Positions 50,104 through 58,750 of a stretch of DNA of 64,000 nt are shown one piece after another. Source of the DNA: Saccharopolyspora soli (GTDB taxonomy: Bacteria > Actinomycetota > Actinomycetes > Mycobacteriales > Pseudonocardiaceae); NCBI RefSeq assembly GCF_022678645.1, contig NZ_JALBWV010000015.1:62001-126000 (forward strand). The letters are read 5' to 3'. The notes under the pieces are model-generated. The model was not told the origin of the DNA and made no database searches. It saw only the letters and a list, made by a program, of their open reading frames with translations. Each line of letters begins with the position of its first letter. The first letter of the stretch is position 1. Both the position numbers and the translations under genes were made by a program.

Positions 50104-50147
50104 ACTGCGCCCGGCTCGCTGGAAACCGTTGCGGTACCTGGAATTCC

Positions 50148-51620
50148 TCAGCTGCCGCGGACCGGCGCGCCCGCACTCGCACCGGCCAACCGGCCGAACA
50201 CGGCACCCGAGGTCAACCCGCTGCCACCGGGGTAGTTCCCGGAGAACAGCCCGCCGACCAGCTCACCTGCGGCGTACAGCCCGTCGATCGGCTTGCCGTC
50301 GGTGTCCAGGACCTGGGCGGATTCGTCCACCCGCAGGCCGCCGAAGGTGAACGTGATCCCGCAGCCCACCGCGTATCCGTAGTACGGCGCGGTGTCCAAC
50401 GCCTGCGCCCAGTTCGACTTCGGCGGGCTGACCCGAGCAGCGCGGCCGTCCTTGACCGCCGGGTCGAACGGATTGTCCACAATAGACTCGTTGAACTCGG
50501 ACACGGTGCGCCGCAGACCCTCGACGTCGATGCCGAGCCGCTCGGCGAGCTCGGGCAGCGAATCGGCCCGCGCACCGGCGATCGGCCGCGAGTCGTACTC
50601 CTCCTTGCGCAGCAGCGGGCGGGTCTTGGCGTCGAACAGCTGGAACGCACGTCCGCCCGGCTGGCGCAGGATGTCCTGCCCGTACTTGGCGTAGGTGTAG
50701 TTGCGGAAGTCCGCGCCCTCGTCGACGAATCGCTCGCCGTCCGCGTTGACCACGATGCCGATCGGGTAGCTCTGCCGGGTCAGCTGGTTGGTCAGCTCCC
50801 GGTTGCCGCCGGTCGGGCTCGCCTCGGCATCCCAGGCCACGCTGTGGCAGGAACCCCAGTCGCCGTGCGGGGCGGCACCAGCGGCCAGCGCCAGGTCGAG
50901 CACGTCTCCGGTGTTGGTGGGCGTGCCGCGGACCAGCGCCCGGTCCCAGCCCTCGCCGAGGTGCTTCGCGCGGCGCTTCGGATCGGCCTCGAAACCACCG
51001 GCCGAAAGCACCACCGCACCAGCCTGGATCCGATGCTCAGCACCCGCAGCGTCGCGGTAGGTGACGCCGCGATCGGAAAGGTGCAGCTCGGTGACCTCCG
51101 CGCCGTAGCGGATCTCCACTCCTTCGCGCAGCGCGGCCTCGGTGTGCCGGGCGATGAGGCCCTTGCCTCCGTCGACGGTGCCGACGAACAAGCCGCCGGA
51201 GAACACCCACTTGCCGCCCGAGAGGTACGCCTGGCGCTCGTACAGCAGCCGCCACCTGATGCCCTTGCCCGCCAGCCACCGGACGGTGTCGGTGGACCGG
51301 GAGACCAGCACCTTGGTCAGCGCCGGGTCGCACCTGCCGCCGGTGATCCGCCGCATGTCGTCCTCGAAGGCGCTCTCCGGGTACGCGGGCACCACGGAGT
51401 CCGCGTAGCGCTCATCGGGTTCGAGCAGATCGGCGACGTCGTCGATGCTGTCGAAGGCGAACCGGAACGCTCCTGCGGTGTAGAACGAGTTGCCACCGGC
51501 GGCCTCGGCAGACGCCTTCTCCAGCAGCAGCACCCTCGCGCCCTGCTCGACGGCCGAGTGCGCGGCGGAGAACCCGGCGTTGCCGCCACCGACCACCACC
51601 ACGTCGAACTGCTCGGTCAT
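50148..51620 (-). CDS. FAD-dependent dehydrogenase, tricarballylate dehydrogenase (TcuA)-like
   Basis: This 490-residue flavoprotein of the fumarate reductase/succinate dehydrogenase family is closest in my judgement to TcuA. Motifs are DVVVVGGGNAGFSAAHSA for FAD, AAGGNSFYTAGAFRFA, SHKVLVSRS-like TKVLVSRSTDTVRWL, and the C-terminal GLYAAGELVGGLFSGNYPGG followed by SGLTSGAVFGRLAG. It would oxidise a di- or tricarboxylate or a related compound using FAD. It overlaps the upstream dehydrogenase gene by four bases. The substrate is inferred only from the family. Confidence 0.85.
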   Translation of the reverse strand: MTEQFDVVVVGGGNAGFSAAHSAVEQGARVLLLEKASAEAAGGNSFYTAGAFRFAFDSIDDVADLLEPDERYADSVVPAYPESAFEDDMRRITGGRCDPALTKVLVSRSTDTVRWLAGKGIRWRLLYERQAYLSGGKWVFSGGLFVGTVDGGKGLIARHTEAALREGVEIRYGAEVTELHLSDRGVTYRDAAGAEHRIQAGAVVLSAGGFEADPKRRAKHLGEGWDRALVRGTPTNTGDVLDLALAAGAAPHGDWGSCHSVAWDAEASPTGGNRELTNQLTRQSYPIGIVVNADGERFVDEGADFRNYTYAKYGQDILRQPGGRAFQLFDAKTRPLLRKEEYDSRPIAGARADSLPELAERLGIDVEGLRRTVSEFNESIVDNPFDPAVKDGRAARVSPPKSNWAQALDTAPYYGYAVGCGITFTFGGLRVDESAQVLDTDGKPIDGLYAAGELVGGLFSGNYPGGSGLTSGAVFGRLAGASAGAPVRGS

Positions 51621-52519
51621 CCTGTTCCTCCCTGGGGTTCTGCCATCGGTCGACCGGTCCAGCGCTCCCAGAGCGTGGCGATCGAGGCGTAGTCGAGTCG
51701 GCCGAGGCCTTCGGCGACGCCGATTTCGTAGACGGTGTGCGCGCCCTGGGTCGCGAACAGCGGCACGCCGGTTTCCTGGGCCAAGGCCAGCGCCAGGGTG
51801 GAGTCCTTGCGGGCGGCCTCGGTGGGCATGCCACCGTCGTACTCGCCGCGCAGGATCCGCTCCGCGAAGCGGTGCGTCAGCGGGCGGGTCAGCCCGGCCT
51901 CCGGGCCGGACAGCAGCGCCGCCAGCGCGGAACCGGAGACCGCGGAGGCCGCGGCGAGCGCCCCGGCCTCGGCGAGCACCACCATCACCGCGTGCGCCAC
52001 CGCGTTGTTGATCACCTTGGCCGCCATGCCGCTACCGACCGGACCGAAGCGCGTGGTGGTGGCGCTGATCGCCGTGAGCACCGTGGACACCTTGTCCACA
52101 TCGGACTCCGCGCCGCCGACCAGCAACGTCGCCGTACCACCGGCCATCCGCGCGACACCGGAGAGGATCGCGGCGTCCACCACGCCGACGCCGTGCGCCG
52201 CGCAGATCTGCTGCTCCTCGGCCATGTCGGACGGGTTGACGGTGCTGGTCTCCACGATCACGCTGCCCGCCCGCAGTCGGGGCGCGAGCTCGCCGATCAC
52301 CTGCCGCGAAATCTTCGGAGCGGGCAGCGAAAGCACCACGATCTCGGATTCCGCCAGCTCGCCCACTTCCCCGGCGGCGGTGACCTGCGCAGTCCTGGTA
52401 GCTCGCGCGACCCGTTCAGGATCGACGTCGAAGACGCGCAGCGGGCCGCGCGCGGCGAGGCGGTCGGCTATCGCGCCACCCATGTTCCCCAGGCCGCACA
52501 GCGAAACAGTGCCGCTCAC
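51617..52519 (-). CDS. NAD(P)-dependent beta-hydroxyacid dehydrogenase (3-hydroxyisobutyrate dehydrogenase family)
   Basis: This 300-residue enzyme has the Rossmann start VSLCGLGNMGGAIADRLAA, the substrate-binding segment DAAILSGVARMAGGTATLLV and the catalytic Lys in GSGMAAKVINN. A C-terminal helical domain completes the fold. Family members oxidise beta-hydroxyacids or reduce semialdehydes. The start is GTG 52519, with AAGGAGA eight bases upstream, 19 bp after the aldehyde dehydrogenase stop. Together with the neighbours it suggests a short oxidation pathway for a hydroxy- or aldehyde-carboxylate. Confidence 0.86.
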   Translation of the reverse strand: MSGTVSLCGLGNMGGAIADRLAARGPLRVFDVDPERVARATRTAQVTAAGEVGELAESEIVVLSLPAPKISRQVIGELAPRLRAGSVIVETSTVNPSDMAEEQQICAAHGVGVVDAAILSGVARMAGGTATLLVGGAESDVDKVSTVLTAISATTTRFGPVGSGMAAKVINNAVAHAVMVVLAEAGALAAASAVSGSALAALLSGPEAGLTRPLTHRFAERILRGEYDGGMPTEAARKDSTLALALAQETGVPLFATQGAHTVYEIGVAEGLGRLDYASIATLWERWTGRPMAEPQGGTG

Positions 52520-52538
52520 CGGCGTTCTCCTTTCCGGT

Positions 52539-53996
52539 TCAGAGGCGGATCGAGAAGGGGTCAGGGGTCTGTCCGGTCAGGTCGACCATCACGTTCTTGG
52601 TGTTCAGGTACTCGTGCAGCGCTTCTTCGCCGCGCTCGCGGCCGTACCCGGATTTGCGGGTGCCGCCGAAGGGTGCCTGCGCGGCACTGGCCCGGTAGGT
52701 GTTCACCCAGACCGTGCCCGCGACCAGGCACTTGGCGACGCGGTGCGCGCGGGTGAGGTCGTTGGTCCAGATCCCAGAAGCCAGGCCGAAGTCGCTGTCG
52801 TTGGCGATCTGGACTGCTTCGTCGTCGGTGGCGAACGGGATCGCGCTGAGCACCGGGCCGAAGATCTCTTCGCGGGCCAGCGTCGAGGTGTTGGCGACAT
52901 CGGCGAACACGGTGGGTCGCACGAAAAGGCCCTCGCCCAGCGCCGGATCGACCGGTTCGGCGCCGACCACGGCGCGCGCGCCGGACTCGATTCCCGCGTC
53001 GATGGCGCGCTGGATGCGGTCGCGCTGCGGCTGGTTGGCGACCGGGCCCAGCTGGGTCTGCGGCTGCATCGGGTCGCCGAGGCGGATCTCCGCGGCCCGT
53101 GCCGCCACTGCCTGGACCACCTGCTCGTACACCGATTCCTGCACCAGCAGCCGACTACCGGCGATGCAGGTCTGGCCTCCTGCGGCGAAGATCCCGGCGA
53201 CAGCGCCGGTGACCGCTCGGTCCAGGTCGGCGTCGGCGAAGACGATGTTCGGCGACTTGCCACCGAGCTCCAGCGTGACCGGCACCAGGTTCTGCGCGGC
53301 GGAGGTGGCGATCGCCTTGCCGGTCGGCACGCTGCCGGTGAAGCTGATCCGGTCCAGGCCGGGGTGCTCGGACAACGCGATGCCGGTTCGCGGGCCACCG
53401 GTCACGATGTTGATCACGCCGGGCGGGAAACCCGCCTCCTCGACCAGATCGGCCATCCGCAGCGTGGTCGCCGAGGCGTGCTCGGAGGGCTTGATGACCA
53501 CGCAGCACCCGGCGGCCAGCGCGGGGGCGAGCTTGTTCGCGAGCAGTTGCATCGGGGAGTTCCACGCGGTGATCAGCGCCGCGACGCCGACCGGTTCGGC
53601 CACCGTGTAGTCCAGCGTGTCCGGGTTGTCCAGCGGAATGGTGCGCCCGTAGAGCTTGTCGGCGTAGCCAGCGAAGAACCGGTAGTTGCGGGCGGCGAAG
53701 TGCGCCTGACTGGTGGTTTCGCGCAGCAGCTTGCCGTTGTCGGTGGATTCCAGCCGCCCGAGTTCGTCGGCGTGCTCCGCCACGAGCCCGGCCAGCCGGT
53801 TCATCAGCTCGGCGCGGCGAACTCCGGGAGTGGTCGACCAGCCGCCTTCGAAGGCGGCACGCGCTGCTGCGACCGCGGTGTCGACGTCCTCCGGCCCGGC
53901 GTCCGGGATGGTGGCGAACTCGGTCGCCGTGTAGGGGTTGATCGCGGCCAGCTCGTGCCCGGTGGACGCCTTCACCCGCTGCCCGCCGATGAGCAT
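52539..53996 (-). CDS. Aldehyde dehydrogenase (NAD(P)-dependent)
   Basis: This aldehyde dehydrogenase superfamily member of about 485 residues converts an aldehyde to a carboxylate. Active-site elements are LITAWNSPMQLLANKLAPAL, FTGSVPTGKAIA, the base Glu in VTLELGGKSPN, and the nucleophile in GGQTCIAGSRLLV. I chose ATG 53996 because the usual family N-terminus (MLIGGQRV) begins there; a start at 54026 would lie inside the operator. It is the first gene of the operon with the beta-hydroxyacid and FAD dehydrogenases, probably controlled by the downstream GntR protein. Confidence 0.9.
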   Translation of the reverse strand: MLIGGQRVKASTGHELAAINPYTATEFATIPDAGPEDVDTAVAAARAAFEGGWSTTPGVRRAELMNRLAGLVAEHADELGRLESTDNGKLLRETTSQAHFAARNYRFFAGYADKLYGRTIPLDNPDTLDYTVAEPVGVAALITAWNSPMQLLANKLAPALAAGCCVVIKPSEHASATTLRMADLVEEAGFPPGVINIVTGGPRTGIALSEHPGLDRISFTGSVPTGKAIATSAAQNLVPVTLELGGKSPNIVFADADLDRAVTGAVAGIFAAGGQTCIAGSRLLVQESVYEQVVQAVAARAAEIRLGDPMQPQTQLGPVANQPQRDRIQRAIDAGIESGARAVVGAEPVDPALGEGLFVRPTVFADVANTSTLAREEIFGPVLSAIPFATDDEAVQIANDSDFGLASGIWTNDLTRAHRVAKCLVAGTVWVNTYRASAAQAPFGGTRKSGYGRERGEEALHEYLNTKNVMVDLTGQTPDPFSIRL

Positions 53997-54022
53997 CCGG
54001 TAGCCCACTCCGGTACACCACT

Positions 54023-54038
54023 GCATACACAAGTATGC
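54023..54038. promoter_or_regulatory. GntR-type operator GCATAC-N4-GTATGC upstream of the dehydrogenase operon
   Basis: GCATACACAAGTATGC is a 6-bp perfect inverted repeat with the same half-sites and spacing as the site at 50088-50103. It lies 27 bp upstream of the chosen aldehyde dehydrogenase start. Confidence 0.65.
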
Positions 54039-54113
54039 GCACGGCGTCACGCGGCGCGTCAAGGCCGGGCTGCCCGGTGGACCCGGTCGGATCAGTGCGC
54101 TGGAGACCGGTGC

Positions 54114-54776
54114 TCAGGTGAGTTCGGCGAAGTACTGGACCTGGTCGGTACTGCCCGCGACGATCAGGATGTCGCCCTGGCGGACCACCGTTTCCGCTGT
54201 CGCGTAGGTGAAATCCTGGCCGGGCCGCTTGATGCCGACGACCGTGACGCCGTACTTCGAGCGCAGTTTCGTCTCGCCGAGCGTGCGGTCCACCGCCTCG
54301 GCGGGCGCATGGGTCTTGGCCAGCGCGTAGTGCGCTTCCAGCTCGATGTAGTCGAGCATCCGGCCGATGACCAGGTGCGCCACCCGCTCCCCCATCTCGT
54401 GCTCGGGCAGCACGACGTGGCGCGCGCCGACGCGCTCCAGGATGCGGCCGTGCTGGCGGCTGGTCGCCTTGGCCCAGATGTCCGGGACGCCGAAGTCCAC
54501 CAGCAGCGAGGTGGTCAGGATGCTGGCCTCCAAGTCGTCGCCGATGGCCACCACGGCGACTCGGAACTGGTCCACGCCGAGTTGCCGCAACGTCTCCGGG
54601 TCCGTGGTGTCGGCGACCGCGGTGTGCGTGAGTTCGTCCGCATGGCGTTGCACCACAACGGGATCCGAGTCGATGCCGAGCACTTCGCAACCGTCGCGGA
54701 TCAACTCACCGGCCAACGAGCTGCCGAACCGGCCAAGCCCGATGACCACGATCTGGTTCTCGCGCTTCCTAGCCAA
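54114..54776 (-). CDS. Potassium uptake regulatory subunit KtrA/TrkA-like (RCK domains)
   Basis: This 220-residue cytoplasmic protein has an N-terminal RCK_N Rossmann domain (IVVIGLGRFGSSLAGELI, the GxGxxG nucleotide site, and LGIDSDPVVVQRH) and a C-terminal RCK_C domain (about 140-220, YGVTVVGIKRPGQDF, QGDILIVAGST). It gates the KtrB channel in response to adenine nucleotides. The start codon is TTG 54776, ten bases after GGAGGAG. It overlaps the ktrB stop by eight bases. Confidence 0.9.
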   Translation of the reverse strand: MARKRENQIVVIGLGRFGSSLAGELIRDGCEVLGIDSDPVVVQRHADELTHTAVADTTDPETLRQLGVDQFRVAVVAIGDDLEASILTTSLLVDFGVPDIWAKATSRQHGRILERVGARHVVLPEHEMGERVAHLVIGRMLDYIELEAHYALAKTHAPAEAVDRTLGETKLRSKYGVTVVGIKRPGQDFTYATAETVVRQGDILIVAGSTDQVQYFAELT

Positions 54777-56151
54777 CGATGGGTCGCTCCTCCGGCAGTT
54801 CGTAACGGCGGACGCGTTCGCGCAGCGCGAGCGCGGTGCCGAGGGTGATGGGTCCGACCCGCCCGACGAGCATCAGCACGATCAGCACCACCTGCCCGAG
54901 CGGCGGCAGCGCGGCGGTGATCCCGGTGGTCAGCCCAACGCTGCCGAACGCCGAGATGACCTCGAACAACACCTGGTCGAGGTCGAACGGGCTGATCGCC
55001 AGCAAGATCAGGGTGCAGCCGACCACCAGCGCGACGCCGACCAGCGCGACGGTCAACGCCTGCCGCTGCACACCGCCCGACAACCTGCGGCCCATCACGT
55101 GCACGGTCGGCTCGCCGCGGATCTCGGCGTAGAGCACGAAGGCCAGCAGCGCGAACGTGGTGACCTTGATGCCGCCCGCGGTTCCGGCACTGCCGCCGCC
55201 GATGAACATCAGGACGTCCTGCACCAGCAGGGTGGCCGGATACATGCTCGCGATGTCGACGTTGTTGAACCCCGCGGTCCGGGGCGTCACCCCGGCGAAG
55301 AACCCGGCCAACACCTTGCCCGGCGCGCTGAACGGCCCCAGGGTGCCGGGGTTGTTCCACTCGGCCGCGGTGATGACGGCGGCGCCGACGACGAACAGCA
55401 GACCGCTGCCCCAAACGGTGATCTTGGTGTGCAGCGTCCACCGTCCGGGCTTGCGGAAGCGGCGGCCCAACTCCAAGAGCACCGGGAACCCCAACCCGCC
55501 CGCGATCGAGGCGAACGCGATCGGCAGGCTGATCCACGGGTCGGTCGCGAAGTCGATGAGATTGCGCGGGTACAGCGAGATACCGGCGTTGTTGAACGCC
55601 GAGATCGAGTGGAAGACGCCCTCGTAAACCGCGCGGCCGACGGATCGCTGGTAGCCCACCACCAGCCGGATGCTCAGCGCGACCGCGACGATCAGCTCGA
55701 AGAACGCGCTCAGCAGCACGATCCGACCGAGCAGCCGCCGGACGTCACCGAGCCCCAGCGCCTTGGTCTCCGCCTGCGCGGTCAACTGCATCCGCAGCCG
55801 GAACCGACGCACCACGAGCAGGCCCAGCAGCGACGCCAGCGTCATGATCCCCAGACCACCAGCCTGGATCAGCAGCATGACGACCACTTCACCGACGATC
55901 GAGAAGTGCGTCGAAGTGTCCACGATGACCAGCGCGCCGCTCATCGCCCCGGTCGCGGTGAACAGCGCGATCAGCAGACTCGTCGGCCGACCCGATTCGG
56001 CGGACACCGGAAGCATCAGCAGACCGGCTCCGAACGCGGTGATGCCCAGGAACCCCAGCACGATGGGAACGGCGGGGCGATGCCACAGCCGGGCGAACCT
56101 CGCGGTGCACGAGGCACCGCTGGTCGACCTGCTACCGCTTCCCGCCCGCAC
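54769..56151 (-). CDS. Potassium uptake channel subunit KtrB/TrkH-like
   Basis: This 460-residue membrane protein has four M1-P-M2 repeats. Filter-like segments are seen as ATGAMSGALVIVDTS, ISAFNNAGISLYP, TPRTAGFNNVDIAS and ISAFGSVGLTTGIT, each with the conserved Gly or its substitute. The second half includes FIGGGSAGTAGGIKVTT, the intramembrane loop region that gates KtrB. The start is GTG 56151. It is the partner of the RCK protein encoded directly downstream. Expected function: K+ uptake, possibly coupled to Na+. Confidence 0.9.
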   Translation of the reverse strand: MRAGSGSRSTSGASCTARFARLWHRPAVPIVLGFLGITAFGAGLLMLPVSAESGRPTSLLIALFTATGAMSGALVIVDTSTHFSIVGEVVVMLLIQAGGLGIMTLASLLGLLVVRRFRLRMQLTAQAETKALGLGDVRRLLGRIVLLSAFFELIVAVALSIRLVVGYQRSVGRAVYEGVFHSISAFNNAGISLYPRNLIDFATDPWISLPIAFASIAGGLGFPVLLELGRRFRKPGRWTLHTKITVWGSGLLFVVGAAVITAAEWNNPGTLGPFSAPGKVLAGFFAGVTPRTAGFNNVDIASMYPATLLVQDVLMFIGGGSAGTAGGIKVTTFALLAFVLYAEIRGEPTVHVMGRRLSGGVQRQALTVALVGVALVVGCTLILLAISPFDLDQVLFEVISAFGSVGLTTGITAALPPLGQVVLIVLMLVGRVGPITLGTALALRERVRRYELPEERPIVG

Positions 56152-56193
56152 GAGTGCACCGTACGTCGCTGCGCGCGGGTTGCCCGGTAGGCA

Positions 56194-56667
56194 CTACGGC
56201 TCGGTGATCACCACGATGCCGTCGCGGTCGGAGACCACGTACTCGCCGGGGACGAACCGGATGCCGCCGAGTTCGATCACCTCGCCGACGGCGCCTGCGC
56301 CGGTCTTGGTGCTTTTGCGCGGGTTGGTGCCCAGCGCCTTGACGCCGAAGTCCATGTCGGCCAGCAGGGCCGAATCGCGCACCGCGCCGTTGATGATGAC
56401 CCCGCTCCACCCGTTCGAGCGGCCGATCTCGGCGATCACGTCGCCGATCAGCGCGGTGTGCAGCGAGCCGCGACCGTCGACGACCAGCACCTGCCCGTCG
56501 CCCGGTTCGGAGAGCACGTCCTTGAGCAGCGCGTTGTCCTGGAAGCAGGTGACCGTGCGGATCCGGCCCTCGAAAGCCGCACGGCCGCCGAAGTTGCGGA
56601 ACTGCACGTCGCAACTGCGCACCTGCGCGCCTTCCCGATCCGCGAGATCAGCCGTCGCCAAAGTCAT
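56194..56667 (-). CDS. RraA family protein (RraA-like / putative 4-hydroxy-4-methyl-2-oxoglutarate aldolase)
   Basis: This 157-residue protein has the RraA fold. Segments seen are [58 protein letters not shown] (with the Gly-x-x-Arg-Asp motif) and [20 protein letters not shown]. Members were named as RNase E inhibitors, but many are class II HMG/oxaloacetate aldolases. Actinobacterial copies are annotated either way. I chose ATG 56667, preceded by GGGAGGAATC. It lies upstream of ktrB on the same strand (42 bp gap). Confidence 0.9.
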   Translation of the reverse strand: MTLATADLADREGAQVRSCDVQFRNFGGRAAFEGRIRTVTCFQDNALLKDVLSEPGDGQVLVVDGRGSLHTALIGDVIAEIGRSNGWSGVIINGAVRDSALLADMDFGVKALGTNPRKSTKTGAGAVGEVIELGGIRFVPGEYVVSDRDGIVVITEP

Positions 56668-56780
56668 GATTCCTCCCGATCGCCGCCACGTGAACGGCGA
56701 GCGTATCCACCGGCGGCCCACGCCCGGCACGGCACGCGATCAACACCACACCCACCGCGGGTTCACCCGACACGGGCGAG

Positions 56781-56826
56781 GTGAAGGGCACCTTTGACCG
56801 AGTAAGCCGTCAAAGGTGCCCTTCAC
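56781..56826. repeat. Dispersed palindrome, copy 5 (overlaps the end of the sigma factor gene)
   Basis: A 46-bp palindrome with 18-bp perfect arms (GTGAAGGGCACCTTTGAC and complement) and core CCGAGTAAGCCGT. Its right arm overlaps codons and the stop of the sigma gene ending at 56810. Confidence 0.88.
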
Positions 56827-58072
56827 TCGTCACGCGAGCTCGTTCGAGGAGGAGGGTTCGTTCTCGGGTGTTGTCCGTCAGGGACGCCGCTCGCTCGAAC
56901 TCCGCGCGGGCCTCGTCGTGTCGGCCCAGTTTGACGAGTAGGTCACCGCGGACGCTGGGTAGCAGGTGGTAGTTCCGCAACGCCGGTTCCGCCACGAGTT
57001 GGTCGACGAGGCCCAAGCCGTGCTCCGGGCCGAACGCCATCGACACCGCCACCGCGCGGTTGAGCTCCACCACCGGCGACTGCGACATGTCCGCCAACAC
57101 CTCGTAGAGCGCCGCGATGCGCGCCCAGTCGGTCGCCTCAGGTGTCCGCGCCCGCGCGTGGCAGGCGGCGATCGCAGCTTGCAGGGTGTACGGACCGGGC
57201 GTGGCGCTGAGCTGCTCAGCTCGCGCCAGCGCCGCCAGTCCGCGTCTGATCAACAGCTGGTCCCACCGGGTGCGGTCCTGCTCCAGCAGCAGCACCGGCT
57301 CGCCCGAAGGTCCGGTCCGGGCGGCGGTGCGGGACGCCTGGATCTCCAGCAGTGCCACCAGCCCTTGCGCCTCGGGTTCGGCCGGGAGCAACCCGGCGAC
57401 GATGCGCCCAAGCCGCAGCGCGTCCTCGCACAGTTCGGTCCGCATCCAATCGTCGCCAGCCGTGGCCGCGTAGCCCTCGTTGAACACGAGGTAGACGACC
57501 TCCAGCACCGACGGCAGCCGCGCCGCGAGCTCCGCGCCGCTCGGTGCCTCGAACGGAATCTGCTTGCGGGCCAACGTCTTCTTGGCCCGCACGATGCGCT
57601 GGGCGATGGTGGGCTCCGGCACCAGGAAGGCACGGGCGATCTCGGCGGTCGTCAGACCGCACAGCACGCGCAGGGCCAGCGCCACCCGCGCCTCGGTGGA
57701 CAGCACCGGGTGGCACGCCGTGAACACCAGGCGCAGCAGGTCGTCGCCGAAGTCCGGACCGTCGTCGACCTCGATCTCGACGTGCTGGCGGTGTTCTAGC
57801 TCGCGGCCGAGTTCGTCCTGCTTGCGCTCCAGGCGTTGGTTGCGGCGCAGCTGGTCGATCGCGCGGTGCTTGGCGGTGGACATCAACCAGGCGCCCGGAT
57901 TCGGGGGCACTCCGGTCTCCGGCCACTTCTCCAGGGCGATGACCAACGCGTCCTGCGCGAGCTCCTCGGCCAGACCGACGTCCTGCACGATGCGCGCCAA
58001 CCCGGCGATGAGCCGAGCCGCCTCGATCCGCCAGACAGCCTCTATGGCGCGGTGGGTTTCAACAACCGTCAC
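56810..58072 (-). CDS. ECF RNA polymerase sigma factor, ECF42/SigJ-like with C-terminal extension
   Basis: This 420-residue sigma-70 family factor has sigma-2 (about 10-80, with ELAQDALVIALEKWPETG and NPGAWLMSTAKHRAIDQLRR) and sigma-4 (about 110-175, LRVLCGLTTAEIARAFLVPE then TIAQRIVRAKKTL). A long C-terminal tetratricopeptide-like region (about 190-415, including VLLEIQ-type repeats and PVVELNRAVAVSMAFGPEHG) marks the ECF42 group. ECF42 factors pair with a DGPF/YCII protein, which is encoded directly upstream. The last four residues (EGHL) are encoded by the arm of a dispersed palindrome. The start is GTG 58072. Confidence 0.9.
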   Translation of the reverse strand: MTVVETHRAIEAVWRIEAARLIAGLARIVQDVGLAEELAQDALVIALEKWPETGVPPNPGAWLMSTAKHRAIDQLRRNQRLERKQDELGRELEHRQHVEIEVDDGPDFGDDLLRLVFTACHPVLSTEARVALALRVLCGLTTAEIARAFLVPEPTIAQRIVRAKKTLARKQIPFEAPSGAELAARLPSVLEVVYLVFNEGYAATAGDDWMRTELCEDALRLGRIVAGLLPAEPEAQGLVALLEIQASRTAARTGPSGEPVLLLEQDRTRWDQLLIRRGLAALARAEQLSATPGPYTLQAAIAACHARARTPEATDWARIAALYEVLADMSQSPVVELNRAVAVSMAFGPEHGLGLVDQLVAEPALRNYHLLPSVRGDLLVKLGRHDEARAEFERAASLTDNTRERTLLLERARVTSEGHL

Positions 58073-58112
58073 CGCGCCATCTCAGCGCGCCGCGCCCCCG
58101 GCGGCAATCGAT

Positions 58113-58532
58113 TCAGCCGATTCCGCCGTATCCGCGGACCTCCTCCGCCAGTCGCCGCTCGCGCTCGGCGTCCTCCGGGGCGATCACGTCGGCGAAGTCC
58201 TCGGCGTCGAAGAGCTGCCGCACCTCGACCGGCTCCGGGCACCGCTTGGCCCATTCGACCATCTCCTCGCGGGACCGGACCTGCAGCAGCCAGAACCCGG
58301 CGATCAGCTCCTTGGTCTCGGCGAACGGCCCGTCCACCACGGTGCGCCCGCCACCCGTGCCGATCTCGGTGCGGAACCCCTTGGAGCTGGGGTGCAGCCC
58401 TTCACCGGCCAGCAGCACCCCGGCATTGACCAGTTCCTCGTTGTAGTCGGTCATCTCCTTGATGGCCGCTTCGCTGGGCATCACACCGGCTTCGCTGTCG
58501 GCATTGGCCTTGACCATCATCAGGAATCGCAT
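58113..58532 (-). CDS. YCII/DGPF domain protein, ECF42 partner
   Basis: This 139-residue soluble protein of the YCII-related (DGPF) family begins MRFLMMVKANADSEAG and contains the signature VVDGPFAETKELIAGFWLLQ, with the conserved acid/His-type site (here Asp and Glu). Such proteins accompany ECF42 sigma factors and are thought to influence or be regulated by them; the chemistry is unknown. ATG 58532 has GGGAG upstream. The sigma gene starts 40 bp downstream on the same strand. The 218 bp upstream, to 58751, holds no gene I can support. Confidence 0.9.
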   Translation of the reverse strand: MRFLMMVKANADSEAGVMPSEAAIKEMTDYNEELVNAGVLLAGEGLHPSSKGFRTEIGTGGGRTVVDGPFAETKELIAGFWLLQVRSREEMVEWAKRCPEPVEVRQLFDAEDFADVIAPEDAERERRLAEEVRGYGGIG

Positions 58533-58750
58533 CGCGGGTCACTCCCTCGTCCGTTTCGCCCGGTCCCTCCGGGCGCTCACCAACGCATCGAACGAGCACC
58601 CCGGAAATCGACACATCCGCCAATTTTCTTTCGCAAACACCTGCGTCCCGCCCGGGAAGCGGTCGCGCGGCCCCATCGAGGCCGGGCGCGAGGTGGGCGA
58701 TTTCGCGCGAAATCAGCACCACTGACCGCGCCGAGGCCGAGGACGGCGCC

